The notes beneath the pieces are model-generated. The model worked only from the letters and a program-made list of their open reading frames with translations, did not search any database and was not told the origin of the DNA. This document shows, one piece after another, positions 30,416-39,064 of a stretch of 39,240 nucleotides of DNA (positions within the stretch are counted from its first letter, which is position 1; each line of letters opens with the position of its first letter). The stretch is from an uncultured Verrucomicrobia subdivision 3 bacterium (lineage in GTDB: Bacteria; Verrucomicrobiota; Verrucomicrobiia; Limisphaerales; UBA11358), in assembly GCA_903872345.1 (NCBI GenBank), contig CAIQKM010000014.1:1-39240 (forward strand), written 5' to 3'. The position numbers and the translations under genes are program-made.

Positions 30416-31738
30416 TTATCGCAAATCAAACAAGTCTTTCACCACCGGCGAGGGAATCTGCCGGGCCGGTTCTTTCACCGGTGCGACGGGCGCTTCAGCC
30501 GGTGATGCTTGGACGGGTTCTTTCATAAGCTCCGGGACAGAGTCTTTAGGCGCCACTTTGGCGGTCTCGTTATTCCGCCCACGGCGTCTCACCGAAGCGG
30601 GGGCGGGGGCCGGAACCTCCAGAGTTTCCACCGGCGCTTCAACTGCGGGCGGGGTGGCCACGTCCGATTTTACCACTGACGTTTCTGCTTCGCTGGCAGC
30701 CGCAGGTGGCGGCGAGCCGACGCCACCCCGCGTACTGGGAGTTTCCGCCACGGGTTTTTCTTCCACGATGGCTGCCGGAGCGGGTTCGGGCTGGGCGGCG
30801 GCTGCCGGCACCGGCGCGGGCGCAGGTTCGGGCGCAGGTTCGGGCGCGGGCGCTTCCGTCACCGGGGTTTCGGTGGCGGCAGGCTCCGGAGCCGGTTCAA
30901 TCGCGGGCTGAACGGCGGGTTCGATGACCGGTTCAGGCTCCGGGCGGGCGGGCGGTTGCAGGCGCACCAGCGCCGGCCGGATCAGGCGGCCTTGAAAGCT
31001 GAACCCCAGAGCCATGGTTTCGGCCACGGTATCTTCCGCCTGCGGATGTTCCACGCCGTGGGCGCGATGGCGTTGCGGGTCAAAGGGTTCATTCGCCTCG
31101 GCCACAAACGGGACCATGCCCACGCGCCGGGCGGCGTCGCGACAGGCAATTTGAAACTGGCCGATTTGGGCGGCGACTTCCGGCTGCCCGGAACGGCTGG
31201 CGGCGGTGTACAGCGCGAAAATGTGATCCAAGATGCGCGCCAGCACCTGAAGCCAGTCGCCTTCGATGCGGCGGAGTTTTTCCACTTCCAGCCGCATGGC
31301 ATTTTTTTCCCCATCGTTCAATTTGGCCTGAAACTCGTTGAAGCTGCGGATTTCCACCGCCATGCGGTCGGCAATCTCCCGGGCGGCGGCGGTGGTTTTC
31401 TCCGCGCCCCCCTGGGTGGCTTCCTGTACGCGCGCCCATTGGTCGGTGGCGGCGGAGACCTGGCCGGCATATTTCTGCAAATCCTCCAACTGCGCCACGA
31501 CAGTGGTCAGGGCATTGACCTCGACCAGTTTGGAAGCGCCGCGGTATTCCAGAATATATGGCAGCGCGCCCAGTACCGCTCCCAAACCCACGCTGGCGGT
31601 GGCGAAAACAATCTGCAGATCGGTAATGGGATGCGAAGCCTTCTCCAGCACGATCCAGCCGGCGAAACCCAGCAAGGTTGCGTTACCGAGCAGGAACGGC
31701 CATTTGGGGACGGTCCAATTGGAAGCCTCTTTCATCAT
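30416..31738 (-). CDS. membrane-anchored GrpE-like protein with long Ala/Pro/Glu tail, 440 aa
   Basis: Two membrane segments begin the protein ('KWPFLLGNATLLGFAGWIVL' and 'LQIVFATASVGLGAVLGALP'). A helical region follows (residues 65-170, probable coiled coil), then about 200-262: 'RRVGMVPFVAEANEPFDPQRHRAHGV', 'AEDTVAETMALGFSFQGRLI', 'RPALVRL'. That last part matches the beta-domain of GrpE, the nucleotide exchange factor of DnaK (GrpE has 'G...PFDPNxHEA...GYxxxGRLLRPAxV'). The tail (262-440) is low-complexity Ala, Pro and Glu, and ends 'VVKDLFDLR'. It would place a GrpE-like activity at the membrane. It is convergent with addA. Confidence 0.75.
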   Translation of the reverse strand: MMKEASNWTVPKWPFLLGNATLLGFAGWIVLEKASHPITDLQIVFATASVGLGAVLGALPYILEYRGASKLVEVNALTTVVAQLEDLQKYAGQVSAATDQWARVQEATQGGAEKTTAAAREIADRMAVEIRSFNEFQAKLNDGEKNAMRLEVEKLRRIEGDWLQVLARILDHIFALYTAASRSGQPEVAAQIGQFQIACRDAARRVGMVPFVAEANEPFDPQRHRAHGVEHPQAEDTVAETMALGFSFQGRLIRPALVRLQPPARPEPEPVIEPAVQPAIEPAPEPAATETPVTEAPAPEPAPEPAPAPVPAAAAQPEPAPAAIVEEKPVAETPSTRGGVGSPPPAAASEAETSVVKSDVATPPAVEAPVETLEVPAPAPASVRRRGRNNETAKVAPKDSVPELMKEPVQASPAEAPVAPVKEPARQIPSPVVKDLFDLR

Positions 31739-31865
31739 AGGTGAAGTGTGTAAAAAATATCGGAAAAGCGCAAGCCGCCGGCGTGGTCGGAGGCCGGTGC
31801 CAGCCCGTTATTTTGGTTCGGCGGATTGTAACATTTGCGCGCAAACACTGGTTTATCCTCGACTA

Positions 31866-32783
31866 ATGGCCCGGAAACAAAATCATTCCGGCGTGCGCAC
31901 ATGTGTTATTTTCAACCCGGCCGCGCGGGGCAACAAAGCCCGGCGTTTCCGCCGTCATCTCGACGATATGGCGGCCGGTGTCGCGTTCAAGGCCACCGCC
32001 GGCCCCGGGGATGCGCAGCGGCTGGCGGCCGAAGCCGTGGTTGAAGGATATGAGGTGGTGGTGGCGGCTGGCGGCGATGGCACATTGAACGAAGTTTTGA
32101 ACGGCATAGCCGCCGTGCCTGGCGGGCTCGAGCAAGTGCGGCTGGGCGTGCTGCCCTTGGGCACCGTGAACGTCTTTGCGCGCGAGTTGAAAATTTCTCT
32201 TAATCTGCGCCGCGCCTGGGAAGTATTAAGACGGGGCAACGAAACCAGGATTGATCTGGCCTGCGCCGAGTTTCAGGTGCATGAGCGTACGGAAAAACGT
32301 TATTTCGCCCAATTGGCCGGTGCGGGACTGGATGCCCGGGCAATCGAACTCGTGAGCTGGCAGCTCAAAAAAAAGGCCGGACCGTTGGCGTACGTCGTGG
32401 CCGGTCTTCGCGCGATGTTTGAAACCAAACCCAAGACGGTCATCTGCGTCGGCGATAAAACCTTCGAGGGCGAACTGGTGATGGTCGGCAATGGCAGATT
32501 TTACGGCGGATCCTTTGCCGCCATGCCGGCGGCGGATCTCCGGGACGGCCTGCTCCATGTCTGCATTTTTCCCCGGGTGGACTTGCCCTCGCTGCTGCGG
32601 TGCGTGCCGCATCTGCTCTTCCGGCAGCGCTTTTCCGAGCAGGTGGTTCAGCGGTTCCAGGCGACTGCCTTTACCATGAAAGGTCGCGGTACCGTCGCGT
32701 TTGAGCTGGATGGGGAATGGGTGGGGCACCTGCCGGTCACTTTTTCGGTGCAACCCAAACGCCTCCGGGTGGTGGTCCCGTGA
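31866..32783 (+). CDS. diacylglycerol/lipid kinase family protein (YegS/LCB5-like), 305 aa
   Basis: The kinase core has 'CVIFNPAARGNKARRFRRHL', the nucleotide-binding 'VVVAAGGDGTLNEVLNGI', and 'LGVLPLGTVNVFARELKI' (the GTxNDxA-type loop). The later 'AQLAGAGLDARAI' and 'GRFYGGSFAAMPAADLRDG' close the active site and the C-terminal beta domain. It would phosphorylate diacylglycerol or a related lipid for phospholipid recycling at the inner membrane. The ATG at 31866 follows a long overlapping frame that is antisense to the GrpE-like gene. The pectate lyase gene follows after 37 bp. Confidence 0.9.
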   Translation: MARKQNHSGVRTCVIFNPAARGNKARRFRRHLDDMAAGVAFKATAGPGDAQRLAAEAVVEGYEVVVAAGGDGTLNEVLNGIAAVPGGLEQVRLGVLPLGTVNVFARELKISLNLRRAWEVLRRGNETRIDLACAEFQVHERTEKRYFAQLAGAGLDARAIELVSWQLKKKAGPLAYVVAGLRAMFETKPKTVICVGDKTFEGELVMVGNGRFYGGSFAAMPAADLRDGLLHVCIFPRVDLPSLLRCVPHLLFRQRFSEQVVQRFQATAFTMKGRGTVAFELDGEWVGHLPVTFSVQPKRLRVVVP

Positions 32784-32820
32784 AACTTCGCCAACCCGCC
32801 GGGCGTCTGAGGTGACAAGC

Positions 32821-34119
32821 ATGAACCCCAATATATTCGCAGTACTCCTGGCCGGCTTCACTTTCATCCTGCCGTTGGAGGCGGCCATCATTGGAACCAA
32901 TGTGCCGGCGCAGCCGCTCACGGCGGAGCGGATTGCCACGCTGCCGGCCGGCCAACAGCCCGAATGGAGCCGGTATCTCGAGCATTCCCAAAAACAGCGG
33001 CGGGCCGACCAGGATTTTTTGGCGGCCGAATTGGCGGCCCATGGGCTCAAGCAGGCACGGTTGCCGCATGGTACCCATAACGCCAACGGATTGTCGCTGG
33101 ATCAGCCGGCCGCGTATTACGCCGGGACGGATCCCCGGCGCATTGCGGATATTGTTGTTTCCTTTCAGACGCCCGCCGGGGGCTGGAGCAAAAACACGGA
33201 TTACACGCTGGAACCGCGCGCACCCGGCGAGCTCTTCGGCGCGGAGAACGGGTCGCTTTTTCTTGGGACCAATGATTTTGACCAGCCGCACGAAGCGAGT
33301 TGGAATTACGTGGGCACCTTCGACAACGATGCCACGACCACGGAATTGCGCTTTCTGGCGAAAGTGATTTCCGCCGATCACGGCAGCAATGCCGTCTGGC
33401 GGGCGGATTTTGCCCGCGGCCTCGAATACATATTCGCCGCGCAATATCCGAACGGCGGCTGGCCGCAGGTCTGGCCGTTGCAGGGCGGCTACCATGACAC
33501 CATCACGATCAATGATGGTGCGGTGCTCCATGTGATCGAGTTTCTCCGCGACGTGGCCGGCGGGGCGGATGAATTTGCCTTTGTACCGGCCGGGTTGCGG
33601 GCCCAGGCGGACGCCAGTTGGCAACGGGGCGTGGATTGCCTCCTCAAAGCCCAAATTGTGGCGAACGGCAAACGGACCGTCTGGTGCCAGCAACACGATG
33701 CCCTGACTTTGGAGCCGGCTTCCGCGCGCAATTTTGAAATGCCCGCCGCCACGTCTTCGGAAAGCGCCGAGATTGTGACCTTCCTCATGCACCTCCCGGA
33801 CCCGGATGCCCGGGAGGTGGCGGCGGTACATGCGGCGGCGGCGTGGTTTCTGAAAACGCAAATCACCGGCAAAGCCTTTACCGGCACCGGCAAGGAGGGG
33901 AAAAAACTAATTGATGCGCCCGGGCATGCGCCGATTTGGTCGCGTTTTTACGAGATTGGAACGGACCGGCCGATTTTTGGCGACCGCGACAAAACGATTC
34001 ACGATGACGTGAATGAAATTTCCAAGGAACGGCGCAAGGGTTATGGCTGGTACCGCGACACGCCCAAGCGGTTGCTGGAGCATTACCGCCGCTGGGCCAA
34101 GGAACATCCGCCGGCGTGA
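32821..34119 (+). CDS. pectate lyase, family PL10, 432 aa
   Basis: It is a secreted lyase that cleaves polygalacturonate. A signal peptide (MNPNIFAVLLAGFTFILPLE) starts at 32821. The (alpha/alpha)3-barrel motifs are present: 'SFQTPAGGWSKNTDY', 'GTFDNDATTTELRFL', 'EYIFAAQYPNGGWPQVWPLQ', 'DTITINDGAV', 'WCQQHDALTLEPASAR', and 'RFYEIGTDRPIFGDRD' followed by 'ERRKGYGWY'. Its length suits a single-domain PL10 enzyme. The frame before 32821 belongs to the preceding gene. It is convergent with, and abuts, the GH28 gene, so both pectinases share one locus. Confidence 0.92.
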   Translation: MNPNIFAVLLAGFTFILPLEAAIIGTNVPAQPLTAERIATLPAGQQPEWSRYLEHSQKQRRADQDFLAAELAAHGLKQARLPHGTHNANGLSLDQPAAYYAGTDPRRIADIVVSFQTPAGGWSKNTDYTLEPRAPGELFGAENGSLFLGTNDFDQPHEASWNYVGTFDNDATTTELRFLAKVISADHGSNAVWRADFARGLEYIFAAQYPNGGWPQVWPLQGGYHDTITINDGAVLHVIEFLRDVAGGADEFAFVPAGLRAQADASWQRGVDCLLKAQIVANGKRTVWCQQHDALTLEPASARNFEMPAATSSESAEIVTFLMHLPDPDAREVAAVHAAAAWFLKTQITGKAFTGTGKEGKKLIDAPGHAPIWSRFYEIGTDRPIFGDRDKTIHDDVNEISKERRKGYGWYRDTPKRLLEHYRRWAKEHPPA

Positions 34120-35376
34120 TTAGTTCGCTGCGGAATCAAGGCCTTCACCTTTGACGTTTTCCGTCGAGATCAACGGGCCGTCAAAGCCGGTCACGTGAAT
34201 GCCGGACAACTTCACGTCCGTCATGTTGGCGAGGGCAATTCCCCGTCCGCAGGTGCCGGAGATATCCATCAATTGGAGACCGGCGCAGGGGCGTTCGGCC
34301 GGCACGCCGCGTCCGGCCACGAGTTCGGCGACATCATGCACCTCGATTTTTTTGAAGGTGATGTTTTTGACCAGCGGCCATTTTTCAAGGTCGCCGGTTA
34401 CCGGATCGGTGGCTTGAATGCCCTTGTTTTTCAGATCAATGCCAACAAAGGTGGGCGACTTGAGCACCACCAAATTTTCGCCCGAAATATCCTCGATGTA
34501 ACCGCCGCGACCGTCCCGGCTCTTGATGAAGATGGCATTCTGGCGGCCGGAGATGGTGCAGTTTTCCAATTTCACATTGCGGATGCCGCCGGACATTTCG
34601 GTGCCAATCCCCAGCGCGGCATAAATGGAGCTGTGCAGGCGGCTGTCGCGAATGATCACATTTTCCGTGGGCCGGGACAGTTTCATCGCGGCCAGACCGC
34701 GGCCGGATTTCAATGAGATGGCGTCGTCGCCGGTGTCAATGTCACAGCGGTCAATCAACACGTCGGCGCAGGAATCCACGTCAATGCCGTCACCATTGGC
34801 ATTGGTGGAACGAATGGTCAGGCCGTGCGCCACGAGCTTGCGGCAAAACAAAGTGTGGATGGACCAGAGTTGCTGGTATTGCGTGGTGAATCCTTCCAGC
34901 AATGCATTCGTACAATCGGTCAATTCAATCAATGCCGGACCGCGCGGATTGCGCAGATGGCTGAGCGGCGAGGGCGGACCAAAAATGGTGCCCGGTCCGG
35001 TAATGGCCACATTCTCCGCGCCGATTGCGGAAATCAAGGCGCGGTGGCCATCGCGAAATTCGCCTTCCCAGCGGATGTTCACCAGGGGATAGTCAGCCAC
35101 ATCGCCGCTGGCCAGCAGTGAGGACTTGGATTCCAGATGCAAGGTGGTGTTGGGTCCGACGGTGATGCTGCCTATCACATAACTTCCTTCCGGCACCACG
35201 ACGGTGCCGCCGCCGGCGCTCGCGGCGGCGTCGAGGGCCTTTTGAAATGCCGCCGTGTCCTTGGTGAGCCCGTCACCCTTGGCGCCAAAACCGCTGACGT
35301 CGAACGTTTGCTTTCCGGCGGCAAAAGCGCTCACCGAGAGCATCAGGGCGCAAAAAAGGGTAAAAGACTGTTTCAT
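34120..35376 (-). CDS. polygalacturonase, family GH28, 418 aa
   Basis: It is a secreted hydrolase of polygalacturonan. Signal peptide MKQSFTLFCALMLSVSAFAA. Then 'FDVSGFGAKGDGLTKDTAAF' (the usual N-terminal beta-helix start), the catalytic Asp motifs 'NANGDGIDVDS' and 'DIDTGDDAISLKSG', then 'YAALGIGTEMSGG' (the family's 'GHGxSIGS' position, lacking the His here), and 'AIFIKSRDGRGG' (RIK-type substrate site). The right-handed beta-helix ends near 'VTGFDGPLISTENV'. The missing His at the third motif may affect activity. A possible operator lies upstream. Confidence 0.92.
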   Translation of the reverse strand: MKQSFTLFCALMLSVSAFAAGKQTFDVSGFGAKGDGLTKDTAAFQKALDAAASAGGGTVVVPEGSYVIGSITVGPNTTLHLESKSSLLASGDVADYPLVNIRWEGEFRDGHRALISAIGAENVAITGPGTIFGPPSPLSHLRNPRGPALIELTDCTNALLEGFTTQYQQLWSIHTLFCRKLVAHGLTIRSTNANGDGIDVDSCADVLIDRCDIDTGDDAISLKSGRGLAAMKLSRPTENVIIRDSRLHSSIYAALGIGTEMSGGIRNVKLENCTISGRQNAIFIKSRDGRGGYIEDISGENLVVLKSPTFVGIDLKNKGIQATDPVTGDLEKWPLVKNITFKKIEVHDVAELVAGRGVPAERPCAGLQLMDISGTCGRGIALANMTDVKLSGIHVTGFDGPLISTENVKGEGLDSAAN

Positions 35377-35401
35377 TTAATTACTTCAAAGTGTGCTAGG
35401 T

Positions 35402-35418
35402 TTGACTTTCCGAGTCAA
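35402..35418. promoter_or_regulatory. palindrome upstream of the GH28 gene
   Basis: TTGACT and AGTCAA form a 6-bp perfect inverted repeat with a 5-nt centre, 26 bp upstream of the start. On the minus strand its first half could be a -35 box, but no good -10 box follows. It may be the operator of a pectin-responsive repressor. Confidence 0.3.
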
Positions 35419-35544
35419 CGGGTGATAGCTCGGCATTTTATCCGAGAAACGGCCAGGTGGATGGATCCATAGCCGCCGAATTCTGACCATGCCCAAAGAG
35501 AATGACTTGCCCGCTTCCGGGTTTTAAGCTATTCAAAACGTGAA

Positions 35545-36492
35545 ATGTTGACACAGGTTCAGCTCAAGAACTTTCGCGGGTTTAAAGACACGACGATTGG
35601 TCCGCTCAAACGGGTCAATCTGATTGTTGGGCAAAACAACACCGGAAAAACGGGGCTGCTGGAGGCATTGGTGCTTTTGCTGGGAGACCCTGTACAAGTG
35701 ATTAATTTGCTGAGCCTTTTCCGTTCCACCGGCGGTGATATGAATGAGAGCTGGCGGTGGGTTCATTACAACAAGAGTACCAGCCAACCGATCGAAATTA
35801 AGGCTCAATTCGATGGCGCCAAAAAGTATTGCATTGAGCTAGGAAATTCTGCGGTGCCTCAACACGGCCATATCTTGGCGGGTTCAATTGGAGACGGTGA
35901 AAGACTATATGCAATAGGGCCACAAATACATGAGTCAGTTAAAGCCAGCATATTTTCAACTCATCCAACTGACCCAAGACAGGACGCCATAGACTACAAC
36001 CGGGTCGTGTTGCAGCGGAAAAAGAAGAAAGTGGAAAGCCTGCTGCAAAAAATCGAGCCAAGGCTTCAGGCGGTGGAAACGCTCCAAACCGGAAACACCC
36101 CTTTGCTTTACGCGGACATGGGACTGAGCGAGATGCTTCCGGTTACTCAAATGGGCCAGGGGTTCAGCCGGTTGCTCGACATTTATTCGGAGCTGGTTGT
36201 GGCCGAGGCGAAGGTATTGTTGATTGATGAGATCGAAAACGGTTTGCACCACAGCGTGCTGCCGGTGATCTGGAGCGGGTTGTTCAATGTGGCGGCCGAG
36301 GCCGATGTGCAAATTTTTGCGACCACGCACAGTTGGGAATGCGTTCTGGCGGCGGATGAAGCCGCACGCAAGATGCCCGAGTACCAACTCAACTTGATCC
36401 GTCTTGACCGCGTGGATGACAACATCAAAGCCACCATTATAGACAAGGAGGCAATGGGCACCGCCAAGGAACACCATTGGGAAATGCGATAA
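35545..36492 (+). CDS. AAA15-type ATPase (OLD/RecF-like), 315 aa
   Basis: Walker A is 'VNLIVGQNNTGKTGLLEAL' (residues 24-42). The protein starts 'QVQLKNFRGFKDTTIGPLKR', the usual opening of OLD- and RecF-type ATPases. Later come 'VTQMGQGFSRLLDIY' (signature), 'VLLIDEIENGLHHSV' (Walker B) and 'IFATTHSWECVLAADEA' (His switch). At 315 aa it lacks the C-terminal TOPRIM domain of OLD nucleases, but a TOPRIM-like protein is encoded 3 bp downstream. This split arrangement resembles two-gene defence systems such as PARIS, although the second gene is of a different family. Confidence 0.88.
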   Translation: MLTQVQLKNFRGFKDTTIGPLKRVNLIVGQNNTGKTGLLEALVLLLGDPVQVINLLSLFRSTGGDMNESWRWVHYNKSTSQPIEIKAQFDGAKKYCIELGNSAVPQHGHILAGSIGDGERLYAIGPQIHESVKASIFSTHPTDPRQDAIDYNRVVLQRKKKKVESLLQKIEPRLQAVETLQTGNTPLLYADMGLSEMLPVTQMGQGFSRLLDIYSELVVAEAKVLLIDEIENGLHHSVLPVIWSGLFNVAAEADVQIFATTHSWECVLAADEAARKMPEYQLNLIRLDRVDDNIKATIIDKEAMGTAKEHHWEMR

Positions 36493-36495
36493 CCC

Positions 36496-37107
36496 ATGAA
36501 ATTTGTTTTCTGCGAAGGGAAAGACGATCTGGCCGTCATTCAAGGCGTTGCCGTTTCAATCGGGTTGAACGACCTGAACATTGAATTTTTTTCCGGCAAA
36601 GACAATCTCACCCACTTTCTGAAAGCCGCCCGGTTGCGTCCGGAATTCAGTCGGAACCAAGTTTCCGCCGTTGGTATCGTTCGTGATGCGGATGAAGACG
36701 GTCAGGCTGCTTTTCAAAGCGTGCGCGCCGCTATGCTGGCGAATGGTTTCAACGCCCCGGAGAAAAGTGGCGGCGTTGCCGCCGGTGAAATTCTCACCGG
36801 GGTTATGATTATCGGCCCTAACGACGGCAAGGGAATGATTGAAGACCTGTGTTTGAAATCTGTCAGCAACCTGCCTGAGTTTCCCTGCGTGGAAGATTAT
36901 TTCCGGTGTGTCAGCCAGAAACGCGGGCGGGCGGATTTTTCAGCCAAAGCCAAAGTCCGGGCTTGGTTGGCTACCCAAAGTGATCACGATCTACGTGTGG
37001 GGAAAGCCGCCGAAGCCGGTTATTGGCCATGGCAAAGCCCGGCTTTTGAACCCTTGAAAGTTTTTCTAAAAAAGCTGGCGAATGCGTCTGAAATAAAGGC
37101 GGTTTAA
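36496..37107 (+). CDS. TOPRIM-like protein (DUF3226-like), 203 aa
   Basis: The TOPRIM signature is visible: Glu7 in 'FVFCEGKDDLAVIQ' and the DxD pair Asp64/Asp66 in 'AVGIVRDADEDGQAAF'. Both would bind metal, as in OLD nucleases and primases. A basic region with 'FRCVSQKRGRADFSAKAKVRAW' follows, and the end is helical. I relate it to DUF3226, which is often found beside AAA15 ATPases. It is 3 bp downstream of the ATPase gene, so the products almost surely act together, probably as a nuclease controlled by the ATPase. Confidence 0.8.
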   Translation: MKFVFCEGKDDLAVIQGVAVSIGLNDLNIEFFSGKDNLTHFLKAARLRPEFSRNQVSAVGIVRDADEDGQAAFQSVRAAMLANGFNAPEKSGGVAAGEILTGVMIIGPNDGKGMIEDLCLKSVSNLPEFPCVEDYFRCVSQKRGRADFSAKAKVRAWLATQSDHDLRVGKAAEAGYWPWQSPAFEPLKVFLKKLANASEIKAV

Positions 37108-37116
37108 GCCAATCCA

Positions 37117-37782
37117 TCAGCCTGGTAATTTCGCCTCCGCCCGGCGCAGCTTCTTTTCCTGTTGCTTGATTTCACCCGTTAACAGTTCCTCCGCCGACCA
37201 GCCGCGCGACTGGGCCAGCGCGGATAGGTCAAATAGTTCGCGGGCCACGGCGCTTTTGGTCAGCTTGCGACCGGGTGATTTACCATCCAAGCAATTGTTG
37301 CCAAATGTTTTGCGCGCTTTCTTGACCAGCTTCTCGGCACGTTGGAGCGCGGGCATGTGTTTGGGGATGCCGTCGAATGCCGACTTGCGTTCCAGGTGGG
37401 TACCGGCCTTTTCCGCCCGTTTGATTTTTTCCCAATTGGCCCAGACTTCATCCACATTCTTAACCTTGGTTTCGCCAAAAACATGCGGATGACGACGGAT
37501 AAGCTTGTCCACCAGATGGCGGGTGACTTTTTCAAAGTCGAACGCCCCGCGCTCGTTCGCCAACTGGCAGTGAAACACCACCTGTAGCAGCAGGTCCCCC
37601 AACTCCTCCGCCATTTCGTGGTCATCCCGCGCTTCGATGGCGTCAATCAACTCATACACTTCCTCGATGGCATGGCGACGCAGGGACTGGTGATCTTGTT
37701 CGCGGTCCCAGGGACATCCTTCCGGCGAGCGGAGCTTGGCCATGACCTGGAGCAAATCTTGAATGGCGGTTTTCTTTTTCAT
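37117..37782 (-). CDS. mazG: nucleoside triphosphate pyrophosphohydrolase MazG, 221 aa
   Basis: It hydrolyses NTPs or dNTPs to monophosphate and pyrophosphate. The N-terminal MazG domain is complete: 'LRSPEGCPWDREQDHQSLRR', then 'HAIEEVYELIDAIEARDDHEMAEELGDLLLQVVFHC' with the EExxE-x12-ExxD metal sites. A second region has 'HPHVFGETKVKNVDEVWANWEKIKRAEK'. The C-terminal half is short ('SAVARELFDLSALAQSRGWSAEELL') and ends at 221 aa, where E. coli MazG has 263, so the second MazG domain is reduced. It lies downstream of proB with a 39-bp gap and is probably co-transcribed with it. Confidence 0.9.
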   Translation of the reverse strand: MKKKTAIQDLLQVMAKLRSPEGCPWDREQDHQSLRRHAIEEVYELIDAIEARDDHEMAEELGDLLLQVVFHCQLANERGAFDFEKVTRHLVDKLIRRHPHVFGETKVKNVDEVWANWEKIKRAEKAGTHLERKSAFDGIPKHMPALQRAEKLVKKARKTFGNNCLDGKSPGRKLTKSAVARELFDLSALAQSRGWSAEELLTGEIKQQEKKLRRAEAKLPG

Positions 37783-37821
37783 TTTGATTATTCCCTCGTT
37801 GGCGGATGAAAGCGTGGGTAC

Positions 37822-38898
37822 TTACAAAATCACCAAGTCATCGCGGTGGACCAATTCCACTCGCGCGAGTTTCTTGGCGCGAATTTCCATGGCGCTGAAT
37901 TTGGCAATGCCCCGGGCAAATTCGGTTCCGTCCAGATCGCAGATGCGCACGACATCCTCGGCCGCAAAGTCGCCTTCGCACCGCGCCACGCCGGGCGGCA
38001 GCAGGCTTTTGCCGGCTTCGCGCAACGCCTTCTTCGCGCCATCGTCCACAAACAGCGCGCCCTTGGGATGATGGAAGAAAGCAATCCAGCGTTTCCGGCC
38101 TTGCAAGCGGTTTGGCTGCGCCACAAACAAAGTGCCCTCGTCTTCGCCCGCCAGCACCTTGGCCAGCACGGTTTTCTTTTTGCCGGAAGCGATCACCAGC
38201 GGAATGCCCGAGCGGACGACGATGCGCGCGGCCTCAATTTTTGACTTCATGCCGCCCACCGCCGTGGCGCTGGTGGTGCCGCCGGCCATGTCCTCAATGG
38301 TCGTATCAATCTGTTCAATGACCGAGAGCGTCTTGGGATTTTTTTTGCCGAAATTTTCGATCACCCCGTCCACGGTCGTCAAAATCACCAGCAAATCTGC
38401 GGGCAGCAACGAGGCGACGAGGGCGGACAATTTGTCGTTGTCGCCAAATTTGATTTCGGTGAATGACACCGCGTCGTTTTCATTGATGATGGGAACCACG
38501 CCGCGCTGCAGGAGGGTTACGAGCGTATTGCGGGCGTTCAGGTGGCGCTCGTGATGTTCCAGATCGTCGTGCGTGAGCAACACTTGGGCAACCACGAGGT
38601 TGTGCGCGGCAAAGAGTTTGTCATACACCGCCATGAGCCGGGACTGACCGACGGCGGCGCAGGCCTGCTTTTCCGCGAGATTGGCCGGCCGGGTTTCATA
38701 GCCGAGCGCGCCCATGCCGGCGCCCACCGCGCCGCTGGTGACGAGCACGACTTCCTTGCCGGCCTGGCGCAACGCCGCGAGCTGGGCGACGAGATGCTCC
38801 AATTGCGCGGGGTCCGGCTGCTTGCGGCTGTCCGTCAGGACGCCGGTGCCGAGCTTGATGACAATGCGGGAAACTGATTTGAGCGAGTCACGATGCAC
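37822..38898 (-). CDS. proB: glutamate 5-kinase
   Basis: It phosphorylates glutamate in the first step of proline synthesis. The amino acid kinase domain has 'RIVIKLGTGVLTDSRK', 'VVLVTSGAVGAGMGALGY', 'GVVPIINENDAVSFTEIKFGDNDKLSALVA', and 'GTTSATAVGGMKSKIEAARI'. The C-terminal PUA domain is present ('KSLLPPGVARCEGDFAAEDV'), giving the usual length of 358 aa. Feedback inhibition by proline is known for the family. It starts near the intron-like sequence at the right edge. Confidence 0.97.
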   Translation of the reverse strand: MHRDSLKSVSRIVIKLGTGVLTDSRKQPDPAQLEHLVAQLAALRQAGKEVVLVTSGAVGAGMGALGYETRPANLAEKQACAAVGQSRLMAVYDKLFAAHNLVVAQVLLTHDDLEHHERHLNARNTLVTLLQRGVVPIINENDAVSFTEIKFGDNDKLSALVASLLPADLLVILTTVDGVIENFGKKNPKTLSVIEQIDTTIEDMAGGTTSATAVGGMKSKIEAARIVVRSGIPLVIASGKKKTVLAKVLAGEDEGTLFVAQPNRLQGRKRWIAFFHHPKGALFVDDGAKKALREAGKSLLPPGVARCEGDFAAEDVVRICDLDGTEFARGIAKFSAMEIRAKKLARVELVHRDDLVIL

Positions 38899-39064
38899 GG
38901 CTATAGCTTATTAAATTTAGCCTCGCCGGAAAATGTAAAAATGAAGCGCGTGGCAGCAGCTGGGGCGCATCCTGTCACTGCTCACGAACCGGCACCCGGT
39001 CGGAACGCCGACTTGCAGCCGGCTTTGGGCGTGCATGTCTTCAATACGGTGGCGAAATACCACC
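38899..39064. other. proB upstream region before the intron-like sequence
   Basis: There is no supported gene. It has a small palindromic sequence, GTCGGAACGCCGAC (38999-39012), and the repeat-like text GAACCGGCACCC. An open frame crosses it, but lacks any start signal and continues into the intron-like part. Confidence 0.3.

Noticed and set aside
30390..30911. 173-aa Gly/Ala/Ser-rich frame on the plus strand
   Set aside because: It is the antisense image of the Ala/Pro/Glu tail of the GrpE-like protein.
31338..31865. Long N-terminal extension of the lipid kinase
   Set aside because: It is antisense to the GrpE-like gene, and kinase similarity begins only after 31866.
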